A stretch of 49,663 bases of DNA from assembly GCA_001723645.1 (NCBI GenBank), contig MDLC01000021.1:1-49663 (forward strand), written 5' to 3'. This DNA comes from Candidatus Endobugula sertula (GTDB lineage Bacteria > Pseudomonadota > Gammaproteobacteria > Pseudomonadales > Cellvibrionaceae). The position numbers were made by a program, and so were the translations under genes. The first letter of the stretch is position 1, and each line of letters begins with the position of its first letter. Of this stretch, positions 1 through 7,172 are shown in pieces. A model generated the notes under the pieces. The model saw only the letters and a program-made list of their open reading frames with translations, was not told the origin of the DNA and ran no database searches.

Positions 1-14
1 AACATTCTGAATGC

Positions 15-653
15 TTAGGAAGAAAAAGCGATCATGTTTAATCGTTGGCGGTGATCATCTTCAGTGGAATACGCAGCTTTTACCAATAAATTCATACAGG
101 CCAATGCGGTAATGGGTGATTTTTCAGAAGGTTTCCAAATAACACTGTTGCCACACACAACAGCCAGTGCAAAATTCCATGACCAAACAGCAACAGGAAA
201 ATTAAATGCACTAATCACACCGGTCACACCCAGAGGGTGCCAAGTTTCAGTCATTTTATGGCCAGGACGCTCTGAGCTAATGGTTAAGCCATACAACTGC
301 CGAGATAAACCAATAGCAAAGTCACAAATATCAATCATTTCCTGCACTTCGCCAAGCCCTTCCTGCAAGATTTTTCCACATTCCAAGCTGACTAGATAAC
401 CCAAGGCTTCCTTATGCTGTCTTAATTCCTCACCCAATAACCGAATAAGTTCACCACGTTTAGGGGCAGGAACTGCTCTCCATATTAAAAAAGCACCTTG
501 TGCTCGAGCAATCTTTTGCTCTATTTGAACAGCGGAATCTTCTTCCAATACACCTAACAAACTACCATCAATAGGTGAATATACGGGTAAATCGCCCTTT
601 TTAAATTGGTTTAGATCAATACCCAGCTCACTAAGAATATTGTGTTTTGACAT
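15..653 (-). pseudogene. Aldehyde dehydrogenase, N-terminal fragment (ALDH7-like)
   Basis: This reading frame encodes the first part of an NAD(P)-dependent aldehyde dehydrogenase resembling the aminoadipate-semialdehyde (piperideine-6-carboxylate) dehydrogenases. The Rossmann-fold signatures GVISAFNFPVAVWSWN and CGNSVIWKPSEKSP are visible near residues 145-180. The frame then degrades into an unrelated tail and stops at base 15, after about 210 residues against roughly 500 for the family. The catalytic Cys/Glu half is absent unless it lies outside the window in another frame. I chose the ATG at 653 because family similarity begins there; an upstream in-frame start at 692 adds only a non-homologous leader. 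Substrate is inferred from similarity only. A frameshift near base 70 or a true truncation would both fit. Confidence 0.7.
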
Positions 654-1211
654 TGTTAAAGTCCAGTTAATTACTCTACATATTAAAATCAAAGGCGAAA
701 ATGGGACACAGTGAATGGCATGGCCTTAGGCATAAGCATTTGACCTGATGATAAGCTCACTGTCGCCAAACAAACCGGCCCCACCAAAAGATAGCTACTA
801 TGAATGCTAACGGTAAAGTGAAAACCCTGCAACACACCCCCCGTTAAAACATGACGCAACAAAAAGTACAGCACATGCATTTTTTAATATTTTAACCGAA
901 CCTGAATTATTCGATGCCAGAGACCGGACTCGATAATTCCTGTTAGATCAATTGCTTATAGTGCTTAATTCGCGGCATTTTCGCACAGATGATAATAACC
1001 GATAAATGGCTCGGTTAAGAGCATTCTAAAAGGCTTCTGGTTGGGAGTCTAGCAGTTGAGAATTGCTAATGTTTTTTATTAATGATCTGAAGGTGTGATT
1101 TCAGCTTAAAATATCCATTCTGTGTGCATAGATCGCTTCTAATAGAATGGGGGAAGCTTTTGAGCTTTCCATTTTCTGTACTCGTACTTTTCCAAACCAG
1201 CTCTATCTTGT
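654..1211. other. Gene-poor stretch at the left edge of the decayed island
   Basis: No reading frame here resembles a protein I recognise. The only informative element is a short match to the tRNA-Leu 3' end at 917-933, listed separately. The rest is AT-rich sequence consistent with an eroded junction between the dehydrogenase fragment and the mobile island. Confidence 0.5.
917..933 (-). repeat. Putative attachment-site remnant matching the tRNA-Leu 3' end
   Basis: The plus-strand sequence CCAGAGACCGGACTCGA matches CCAGAGGCCGGACTCGA at 3211-3227, inside the tRNA-Leu gene, at 16 of 17 positions and in the same orientation. The region between holds a relaxase remnant and a serine recombinase remnant that abuts the tRNA. 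This is the geometry expected when an element integrates into a tRNA 3' end and displaces the original end to its far side. It is either the displaced half-site or, less likely, a chance match. Confidence 0.5.
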
Positions 1212-1914
1212 AAAACCAGTGATACACAAAACGCCTTTGCTGCTGCCTTAAAAGAGCATGGCTATATCTTGGCGCGTGGAGATCGGCGTGGATTTGTAGC
1301 GGTGGATTTTAAAGGTGAACCCTTCGCTGTTTCTAAATAGGTCGGCATCAAGGCCAAGGACGTAAAAGCCAAGCTCAACGAAGCCGATAAGCTGCCCTCA
1401 TTTGTAGATGCCAAAGCACAGATGGCAAAGGATATAGCGGCAAACCTGCAAAAGGCGCAAGAGCAACAAAATACCGTTATTCATGACCGCCAGAACCAGC
1501 TTAACGCAAAGCTGGAAATCATGACCTCACAACATAAACACCAGCGCGAGGAATTAGAAACCACGCAAGAAACCCAAGGAAATCAAAGCCCGTCAAGCGC
1601 GATACAGCAAAGGCTTACGCGGCCTATGGCAACGCCTCAATGGGCAACGTGGCAAGATCAAACGCCAGAATGAGCTAGAAACCTATCAACCAATACAACG
1701 TGATAGGCAAGAAAAAGACAGCCTCATCTTTAACCAGTTAGAGCAACGCCAAGTCTTAGAAGCCAGAATGCAGCGCCTTGATACGTACAGGGAACAGGGA
1801 CAAAAGCATATCACCCAAGATATACAGCAATATCGTGAAATCCAACAACATAAGCGGGATAGGTTTAGTGTGATAGACCGCCAAACCTCGAAAGATCGGG
1901 GTTTAGAGCGGTGA
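1212..1914 (+). pseudogene. MobA/MobL-type relaxase, decayed C-terminal part
   Basis: The translation resembles the C-terminal half of plasmid/ICE mobilization relaxases: a segment reading EHGYILARGDRRGFVAVDF, then a long charged, glutamine-rich coiled-coil region ending in DRQTSKDRGLER. Relaxases nick the transfer origin and pilot the strand during conjugal mobilization. The N-terminal catalytic domain is missing. There is an in-frame TAG at 1338-1340 where the family usually continues, and the frame changes near 1570-1580, after which RQARYSKGLRGLWQRLNGQ resumes the family pattern to the stop at 1912-1914. Three independent lesions make this a clear pseudogene. It implies that the island was once mobilizable. 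Confidence 0.7.
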
Positions 1915-1934
1915 TTCCTCTTAAAATTATGTTA

Positions 1935-1965
1935 TTGACAACATATGTAATGAAGTACATACTAT
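1935..1965 (+). promoter_or_regulatory. Candidate promoter and operator of the toxin-antitoxin unit
   Basis: A perfect -35 hexamer TTGACA (1935-1940) is followed by TACTAT (1960-1965) as the likely -10. An inverted repeat TATGTA-N6-TACATA (1944-1961) fills the spacer. That placement suits autorepression by the downstream helix-turn-helix antitoxin. The 19-base spacing is long, so the -10 assignment is uncertain. The binding role is inference. Confidence 0.45.
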
Positions 1966-1969
1966 AAAT

Positions 1970-2320
1970 ATGGAATGGAAAGTAATCATACATGAAGAAT
2001 GTGATGCGGAATTTTTAGCATTTTCTGATGAGATGCAGAACGCCTTATTAATGCGGGCGCAAATGCTCAAGAAATAAGGAGCAAACTTTGGCCGCCCTCA
2101 TGTTGATACGCTGGAAAATTCAAAGCATTCCAATATGAAAGAACTACGCTTTAAGGCAGATAATGGTGTTTGGCGAGTTGCCTTTGATCCAAAACGACAA
2201 GCCATATTGCTTGTTGCAGGGGATAAGTCAGGTATCAGCCAAAATCGCTTTTATAAAAAGCTGATTAAAACTGCCGATGAGCGTTTTAGCGACTGGATTA
2301 ACCGTAGGAGGGTTAACGAT
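1970..2320 (+). pseudogene. higB: HigB/RelE-like toxin with internal nonsense codon
   Basis: The frame starts at ATG 1970 with MEWKVIIHEECDAEFLAF and contains the family core NMKELRFKADNGVWRVAF followed by DPKRQAILLVAGDKSG, typical of phage-derived Gp49-like/HigB endoribonuclease toxins. These cut mRNA on the ribosome and are neutralised by HigA. A TAA at 2075-2077 interrupts it after 35 codons, where family members have an aromatic residue in a (Y/F)G motif. The original stop is also gone, so the frame runs directly into the antitoxin. The toxin is very probably dead. Family assignment is by recognisable sequence; the gene symbol is by analogy. Confidence 0.75.
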
Positions 2321-2647
2321 ATGGCACGTACAACAGATGATTTTATTGCCAACCTATCCAAAGAACGGCAAGACATAATACAGCAAGGTTTCCAAGAACT
2401 GGACGCTGAGTATATGGCTTTACAGGAGTTACGTAAGGCAATGGCGTTCACACAAGAACAAATTGCCGATGAACTCGATATGGATCAAGGTAATTTATCC
2501 AAGCTTGAAAAACGAACTGATTTAATGCTGTCTACGTTACGCCGTTATATTGAAGCAATGGGTGGGTCACTAAAACTGGTGGCAGAGTTTCCTGAACGCC
2601 CCCCTATTGAAGTCACAGGTTTTGGTGATACGCCGCCTCAACAATAA
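2321..2647 (+). CDS. higA: HigA-like XRE-family antitoxin
   Basis: A 108-residue protein starting MARTTDDFIANLSKERQ with a helix-turn-helix of the XRE type (FTQEQIADELDMDQGNLSKLE, about residues 43-63) and the family tail MGGSLKLVAEFPERPP. HigA antitoxins bind the HigB toxin and repress their shared promoter. The start at 2321 is supported by a strong ribosome-binding site, AGGAGG, eight bases upstream. The same frame is open back to 2078 through the toxin C-terminus, but that is the decayed toxin gene rather than an N-terminal extension. The antitoxin domain is intact although its toxin is not. It may persist as a stand-alone DNA-binding regulator. Confidence 0.8.
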   Translation: MARTTDDFIANLSKERQDIIQQGFQELDAEYMALQELRKAMAFTQEQIADELDMDQGNLSKLEKRTDLMLSTLRRYIEAMGGSLKLVAEFPERPPIEVTGFGDTPPQQ

Positions 2648-2652
2648 AGTAG

Positions 2653-3243
2653 GGTGATGAACCTGTGGCCTCTATTGTCGCTGAAATGATGGAAGGGTTT
2701 GCCTCTGGTCGTTTTTAGACCAAACGGGAGTGTAAATTCTTTCTGGAAAGTACACCTCAATATCCTAAAACGGTCAGCGGTAAAATTGGTAATAGCCACG
2801 TTGATAAAATATTGAGTAACCCTCTTTATGCGGGATATATTGAGCACAAGCCGAACACTATTGATAAATTACTAGATAGGATTGTGGCTGTGGACTCTCC
2901 ATCTGTTATGCAAGCATTGGAAAAACGGGTTATCTCCTTGGAAGATCAACAGCGAGTTATTGAGGAAAAAATTGCTATTTGTGGTCGTCCTATCAAGTCG
3001 TTTGATGAGATGTATCGAACCGCTATGCAGTATCTCGCAACCCCCTATAAATTATGGGCTTTGGGAGGATTTGAGGAGAAGCGAACAGTGCTAAAACTCA
3101 CCTTTACCGACCGTCTCACATGGGATCGAAAAGGCATGTACCGAACACCTGATTTATCCTTACCATTCAAGGTGTTAGGGGGATTTTTGGGATGTAAAAA
3201 GTTGATGGTACCAGAGGCCGGACTCGAACCGGCACGCTTTTAA
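2653..3243 (+). pseudogene. Large serine recombinase, C-terminal remnant adjacent to tRNA-Leu
   Basis: The translation resembles the C-terminus of serine site-specific recombinases of integrative elements: EGFASGRF, KILSNPLYAGYIE, then a coiled-coil part LLDRIVAVDSPSVMQALEKR and the tail RTVLKLTFTDRLTWDR. The N-terminal catalytic domain is absent, a TAG interrupts at 2716-2718, and roughly 110 residues including the zinc-ribbon region are deleted after GYIEH. The last dozen codons run through the tRNA-Leu gene to a stop at 3241-3243. Such enzymes commonly sit next to their tRNA attachment site. It is inactive. Together with the relaxase it identifies a dead integrative mobilizable element. 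Confidence 0.8.
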
Positions 3244-3292
3244 GGGCGCAGGATTTTGAATCCCGTGTGTCTACCAATTTCACCACTCTGGC
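3206..3292 (-). tRNA. tRNA-Leu (anticodon CAA)
   Basis: Reading the minus strand, the sequence folds as a class II tRNA. It has acceptor stem GCCAGAG/CTCTGGT, a D-arm with TGGTAGAC, anticodon stem CGGGA/TCCTG around loop TTCAAAA (anticodon CAA, reading UUG), a long variable arm, the T-arm GGTTCGAGTCC and an encoded CCA end. The total is 87 nucleotides, normal for tRNA-Leu. The first pair is G1-T72 rather than the usual G-C, perhaps because the integrated element supplied the 3' end. A serine recombinase remnant overlaps its 3' half on the other strand. Confidence 0.93.
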
Positions 3293-3420
3293 ATATTCTC
3301 GTCATTGAACGTTTTCACTTTCATTCTGCCAACTGGGTAAACCTGACAGGAGAGGCCAGGAATTATAACAGCGGCTTTACATCCGTCAACTGATAACGGT
3401 AATTAACAGTAAAGTGCCGA

Positions 3421-3706
3421 TGAATTTACAGCTAAAGCACCTTGGTATTCGTTATAAAAAAACGTTCAAACCTCCCAAAGCCCGCGACGAGGCACGTATT
3501 CAGTTTCAGCCAAAAACAGCAACCTATGGGTCATAGTTGCATCGTGGAGTTTCTTCCACCTTGTAGCCCTGACCTAACCCCATTGAACATCACTGGGTCA
3601 AACCAAGGCTATCAGAAAACCGTATCGCTGTGATGTCGATGAGTTGCTTTCTCTACACATCAATTATGTCAATGTATGGTTAAATAGCTATATGCTATCA
3701 GATTGA
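3421..3706 (+). mobile_element. IS630-family transposase remnant (copy 1)
   Basis: Two blocks of an IS630/Tc1-like transposase are joined by a large internal deletion. The first reads LKHLGIRYKKTFKPPKA, the end of the helix-turn-helix region. The second reads VEFLPPCSPDLTPL, the conserved block with the second catalytic Asp region, then frameshifts to KAIRKPYRCDVDELLSLHI and a stop at 3704-3706. At least two frameshifts and the missing DDE core make it inactive. The 3' block is closely similar at nucleotide level to the one at 6921-7085. Confidence 0.75.
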
Positions 3707-4001
3707 CCAACTTAGAGGGAATCAAATCAGAATTCATGCAACCTGCGGATGCGTTTGCCATGACTAATAACCCCCTTCGTTTACTCATTGTGTAGAGACA
3801 AAGGGGGGGTATCCAAGAATAAGTAGTCATTACCATTGTCAATCAACAGCTGTAGACTATTGGTTGCGTTTTACCCCTCTTTTGGTGAATTTGAACCCAA
3901 CTTCAGCACTGGTACAGGTGCTCATCGAGTGTTAATCAGTAACCACTTTACCATTCAAATAGCAATGAGATGATATTAACCATTTTGTGGGACAGAAGTT
4001 A
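3707..4001. other. Intergenic stretch, no gene recognised
   Basis: About 300 bases without a convincing coding frame. The only structure I see is CCCCCTT (3771-3777) facing AAGGGGG (3801-3807), which could form a hairpin with a 23-base loop but has no following T-run. This may be further debris of transposon insertion. Confidence 0.4.
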
Positions 4002-4030
4002 TTGTGTATGCAGTTGTGTATGTGTATACT
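4002..4030 (+). promoter_or_regulatory. Promoter with direct repeats upstream of the ribbon-helix-helix gene
   Basis: TTGTGT (4002-4007) and TATACT (4025-4030) are separated by 17 bases and make a plausible sigma-70 promoter. The nine-base word TTGTGTATG occurs twice, at 4002-4010 and 4014-4022, a 12-base period overlapping the -35 and spacer. Tandem direct repeats are typical operators of ribbon-helix-helix repressors, so autoregulation by the next gene is a reasonable guess. Confidence 0.5.
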
Positions 4031-4067
4031 AAATAATCAGCGGGTATCTTTCAATAGAGGTGTGATA

Positions 4068-4337
4068 ATGTCCCAACAACTCATTCGTAAGCAATTTCTT
4101 GTTTCGAGTTCTAATGTTAATAAAATAGAGAGGCTCGCTGAGGAAAAAGGGACATCTGCAACCGAAATTGTTCGCTTAGCTATTGATGCCTTTGATCCAG
4201 AAGGTGTTTATAGTGTGAATTCCAATGACTTAATGACATTGGTGGCCGACCAATTAAAGGAAGCTATTTCATCAACACAGAGAGCTAACAAAAAAGTGGC
4301 TCAAACTCTAAAAAGTTTAGAAGAGAAAAAACACTAA
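4068..4337 (+). CDS. Small ribbon-helix-helix (CopG/Arc-like) protein
   Basis: An 89-residue protein. Its N-terminus has the strand-helix-helix pattern of ribbon-helix-helix DNA-binding proteins: the basic strand IRKQFLVSSSN followed by KIERLAEEKGTSATEIVRLA (about residues 18-38), where GTSATEIVRLAID is the usual second helix. The C-terminal half is helical and lysine-rich (QRANKKVAQTLKSLEEKK). The start at 4068 has an upstream AGAGGTG ribosome site and a promoter at 4002-4030. It overlaps the next gene by one base (TAATG), so the two are translationally coupled. Such pairs often act as autoregulated antitoxin-like or partition-like modules. I do not know the function here. Confidence 0.75.
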   Translation: MSQQLIRKQFLVSSSNVNKIERLAEEKGTSATEIVRLAIDAFDPEGVYSVNSNDLMTLVADQLKEAISSTQRANKKVAQTLKSLEEKKH

Positions 4338-4519
4338 TGTCTAATTGGAAAAGTATACTACTTGATACATTGAAACTGACAGATGAAGTAAGGTGCTTAA
4401 ATGAACGCGTTGAAAAGTTATCTGATTCCACATTAAATATTGATAAGCGTCTGGTCAGGTTGGAAACAATGGTTGAAATATCGCAAGTATATCAGCGGTT
4501 GGTAAACAATAAGCACTGA
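4337..4519 (+). CDS. Small coiled-coil protein coupled to the ribbon-helix-helix gene
   Basis: A 60-residue hydrophilic protein with heptad-like spacing of leucine, isoleucine and valine across LKLTDEVRCLNERVEKL and NIDKRLVRLETMVEI, so probably a short coiled coil that dimerises or binds its neighbour. Its ATG overlaps the preceding stop (TAATG), which argues that it is a real gene and a functional partner of the ribbon-helix-helix protein. I recognise no catalytic motif and cannot name a family. A toxin-antitoxin role is possible, but nothing in the sequence shows a toxic activity. Confidence 0.6.
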   Translation: MSNWKSILLDTLKLTDEVRCLNERVEKLSDSTLNIDKRLVRLETMVEISQVYQRLVNNKH

Positions 4520-4813
4520 ATTGATCGGAACGTGTGTTTTGAGCTATTTGGTTCGCCCCAGTAATAGCAGACATTCCATTAAATTAGCCAACTGGCCAAT
4601 AGAGGTCGCCCATGCCCAATAAGAAGCACCACAAATAACACAATTCAGCACTCAAAGCAGACGTCTATTTACAAATTCAGTAAAAACAGCCCGTTAGGAA
4701 TAAACAAGCTTCTGCAATACTGTCAAGGAGTCATATTATTACAGGAAGGGATTGCACCACCACTCATATTACAATAAATTAAGCATAGTGATGTAACCGT
4801 TTACCACTGACAA
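4520..4813. other. Intergenic stretch, no gene recognised
   Basis: No frame with a recognisable product on either strand. No terminator is obvious after the coiled-coil gene. The sequence ends at the convergent terminator of the cold-shock gene. Confidence 0.4.
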
Positions 4814-4840
4814 CAAAAGGGCAAGACTTTCGCCTTGCCC
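4814..4840 (-). terminator. Rho-independent terminator of the cold-shock gene
   Basis: Downstream of the cold-shock stop codon, read on the minus strand, GGGCAAG (4834-4840) pairs with CTTGCCC (4819-4825) around an eight-base loop and is followed by TTTT (complement of 4815-4818). Confidence 0.8.
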
Positions 4841-4863
4841 CTTTATTTGCCCTTACTTAGAAA

Positions 4864-5070
4864 TTAAAGAGCGACAATATTTTCAGCTTGGGGGCCTTTT
4901 TGGCCCTGGGTAACCGTAAACTCAACTTTTTGACCTTCTGTTAGGGTTTTAAACCCTGTTCCCACAATTGCACTAAAATGCGCAAAAACGTCTGGACCAG
5001 ACTCTTGTTCAATAAAGCCGAAGCCTTTGGATTCATTAAACCACTTAACGGTACCAGTAGTAGTAGACAT
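4864..5070 (-). CDS. Cold-shock protein, CspA family
   Basis: A 68-residue single cold-shock domain. Both RNA-binding motifs are visible: KGFGFI (RNP1, residues 15-20) and VFAHFSAI (RNP2, near residues 28-35), with the conserved GTVKWFN start. Such proteins bind single-stranded nucleic acid and melt mRNA structure in the cytoplasm. I took the ATG at 5070 because AAGGTG lies at the right distance upstream; the in-frame GTG at 5079 would overlap that site. A long 5' leader (see the promoter at 5256-5283) resembles the regulated leaders of csp mRNAs. The gene stands alone between IS remnants and small accessory genes, yet its sequence is intact. Confidence 0.93.
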   Translation of the reverse strand: MSTTTGTVKWFNESKGFGFIEQESGPDVFAHFSAIVGTGFKTLTEGQKVEFTVTQGQKGPQAENIVAL

Positions 5071-5255
5071 AGTGTTCACCTTATGTAGTGTATTTCAAAA
5101 GTAATATTGACCCGAAGGTCGGCGAAGCTAGAAGTGTTGCTATTACTTATGAAAAACAAAATGAGACTCTAACCTATCAATCAACATCAATAGGGGATGT
5201 ACATAACATCGAAATTTTGTGCATAAATATAAGGCGTACTTTCAAGCAGTTGCAG

Positions 5256-5283
5256 ATTGTATACTCCTGTACTTTGATGTCAA
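5256..5283 (-). promoter_or_regulatory. Likely promoter of the cold-shock gene, giving a long leader
   Basis: On the minus strand TTGACA (5278-5283) and TACAAT (5256-5261) are spaced by 16 bases, a near-consensus sigma-70 promoter. Transcription from about 5249 would give an untranslated leader near 180 nucleotides, similar to the long thermosensing leaders of enterobacterial cspA-type genes. Confidence 0.6.
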
Positions 5284-5377
5284 TTGTTATAATGATTAAA
5301 GTGCCAGAAATTCTAGGACTTATGACACAATTTTTGCCTAAATATCCTATGTACAGGACAAAACGCGCAATGAGTGC

Positions 5378-5629
5378 CTAAAGGTGTTGATATTTCCAAC
5401 AGTATTTAGCAGTAATCGATGTAAGTAGTCCATGTCGTAGCTGACGAGGCTGGTTGATTGACAACCATGTTTTTGAATCCAATGGGTTGCAAACCATTTT
5501 GCTAAAGCAATGCCTAATTGAAAGTACCTTAGGTAGTCCATCCCGCGTTAACCATGCATAAAAAGTATCAGAATTGATATGACGGTCAAATAGCGTCAAG
5601 GCTAAAACTGTTACATAAAACGGTTCCAT
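5378..5629 (-). mobile_element. IS630-family transposase remnant (copy 2)
   Basis: The minus-strand translation contains VTVLALTLFDRHINSDTFYA followed by WLTRDGLPKV, which is the central IS630 transposase block (consensus-like LLTVALF..NINSDVFYAWL.QDLLPK). Similarity ends abruptly after LPKV and the following sequence is not transposase-like, so only about 100 bases of the core survive. The 15-base word at 5564-5578 recurs at 6751-6765, just beyond the next gene. Confidence 0.65.
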
Positions 5630-5720
5630 TATTCTGGATTCTAATATACTCTCGTAGTGTTTTTGGTTTTACTTAATTCAATATAATATAGGTATTTTTT
5701 TCGAAGCACAGATACAAACA

Positions 5721-5736
5721 TGAGTATTATTACTCA
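5721..5736. promoter_or_regulatory. Inverted repeat upstream of the binding-protein gene
   Basis: TGAGTA-TTAT-TACTCA is a perfect inverted repeat 44 bases before the start codon at 5780. It could be an operator for a regulator of the binding-protein gene. No cognate regulator is next to it. Confidence 0.35.
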
Positions 5737-5779
5737 ATCAGTATCATATGAAATATGAATAATAACTATAGGTGATCCA

Positions 5780-6742
5780 ATGAAATCAATAACATACGCA
5801 TCAGCCTTAACGGCAACTCTTACTCTATCGCTATCAGCTACTGCCGATGTGAATGTGGCTTACTTCCTAGAATGGGCAACACCTAATCAAGTCGCCAAAG
5901 TGGAAAAAATCTATGATGAGGCATTAGGTGAAAAAGTAAATTGGATCAATTTTGGTAGTGGTACTGCAATGACAGAAGCCATGTTGGCTGGTGATATTGA
6001 TATTGCCTATAGTCAGGGTTTGACACCGTTTGTTAGTGCAGTTAATGCCAATGCTCCAATTAAAATGGTCGCTATTGCTGTTGCTTATAGTGCTGCTGAC
6101 GATTGCATTATTCGTACAGATTCGGGTATTACTAAGTCTAATGCCAGTGAGTTGGAAGGAAAGTCAGTTGCTGTACCATTGAGCACGACGGCAGATTTTG
6201 GTTTCCGTATGACAATGCAACACTTGGGTGTAGATGTAAACAAGTTGACAGTCGTTGATCAGGAACCAGCAGACGCAGCAGTCTCTTTATTTGATGGGAC
6301 TGTGACCATGGCTTGTGCCTATGGTGAGAATTCTCTTTCCAAGATGAAAAAAGTGGGCTCTCCTATATTAACCTCTGAAGAAAAAGTGACCGTAGGTATT
6401 ACGAGCTTCGATGTTATTTCAGTGACTGAGAAATTTGCTCAAGAAAAACCAGAAGCACTACGCACTTTCCTTAAAGTAACGCATCAGGCAAATGCTAACT
6501 TCGCTAAAGACCAAAGTAAAATTGATATTATCGCTAATGATGCAGGCATGACGGTTGAAAAAACCAAATATCAAATGGATAGTTTTACATTCCCTTCTGT
6601 CAATGAACAGTTAAGGGACTACTTTAGCGAAGGTGGCCGTGCGATGATGATGTTACCTCTTATGGGTAAAATGTTTGCTACTGATGCTGCACCAGCGAAA
6701 GACGACTACAGTAAAGCAGTCGATCTTTCCTTCCTTCAATAA
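5780..6742 (+). CDS. Periplasmic substrate-binding protein, taurine (TauA-like) family
   Basis: A 320-residue secreted solute-binding protein. A signal peptide (hydrophobic residues 7-19) ends at SATA, with cleavage likely after residue 22. The mature start DVNVAYFLEWATPNQ, then AMLAGDIDIAYSQGLTPFV and NANAPIKMVAIAV, are characteristic of the taurine/sulfonate binding proteins of the SsuA/TauA/ThiY type. AGGTGA precedes the start. No permease or ATPase gene is nearby; IS630 debris begins nine bases after the stop and also lies upstream. The protein is therefore an orphan that would need a transporter encoded elsewhere, or it is a cut-off piece of a lost operon. Ligand identity is inferred from similarity. 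Confidence 0.8.
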   Translation: MKSITYASALTATLTLSLSATADVNVAYFLEWATPNQVAKVEKIYDEALGEKVNWINFGSGTAMTEAMLAGDIDIAYSQGLTPFVSAVNANAPIKMVAIAVAYSAADDCIIRTDSGITKSNASELEGKSVAVPLSTTADFGFRMTMQHLGVDVNKLTVVDQEPADAAVSLFDGTVTMACAYGENSLSKMKKVGSPILTSEEKVTVGITSFDVISVTEKFAQEKPEALRTFLKVTHQANANFAKDQSKIDIIANDAGMTVEKTKYQMDSFTFPSVNEQLRDYFSEGGRAMMMLPLMGKMFATDAAPAKDDYSKAVDLSFLQ

Positions 6743-6750
6743 TCTATAGG

Positions 6751-7085
6751 AGTATCAGAATTGATGATGCCAAATTTTGTGTGTCTTCTTATCACTATTG
6801 CCACTTTTAAACGCACCTCGACCGTTAACTTGCCATTAAATAATTTTTAGCCATCGTCTGATTGGCCAAAACGTATTGTGTAAATATTACCTGCGCGTCC
6901 TTAGCTAACCCTTTATATAGCTACTTAATGATAAATTGACATCCTTTGATGTGTAGAGAGAACAACTCATCGACATCATAGCGATACGGCTTTCTGAGAA
7001 CCTTGGCTTGATCCCACTGTGGTTCAGGTCAGGGCTGTCAGGTGGTAACATTCCAGTATACCACCACGTTGGTTGATCACTTCTA
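6751..7085 (-). mobile_element. IS630-family remnants (copy 3), at least two pieces
   Basis: At 6751-6765 a 15-base word identical to 5564-5578 encodes the INSD part of the transposase core. Further right, 6921-7085 on the minus strand reads MLPPDSPDLNH and, in another frame, KVLRKPYRYDVDELFSLHIKG, the transposase C-terminus ending at a TAG at 6921-6923. The core piece lies downstream of the C-terminal piece in gene direction, so these are not one collinear copy but rearranged or multiple insertions. The nucleotide sequence is very close to the 3' block of copy 1. Confidence 0.7.
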
Positions 7086-7172
7086 TTTGATTGTCAGCGA
7101 TTGCTTGAGGAAACTAAAGGTAATAACTACCACACCCGTTCAGAAGCACGAGCAGTGGTATTTGCCCATCTG

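Noticed and set aside
64-399. Open frame on the plus strand opposite the dehydrogenase fragment
   Set aside because: It is antisense to a recognisable coding sequence and its translation resembles nothing.
3771-3807. CCCCCTT/AAGGGGG as a terminator
   Set aside because: The loop is 23 bases and no T-run follows.
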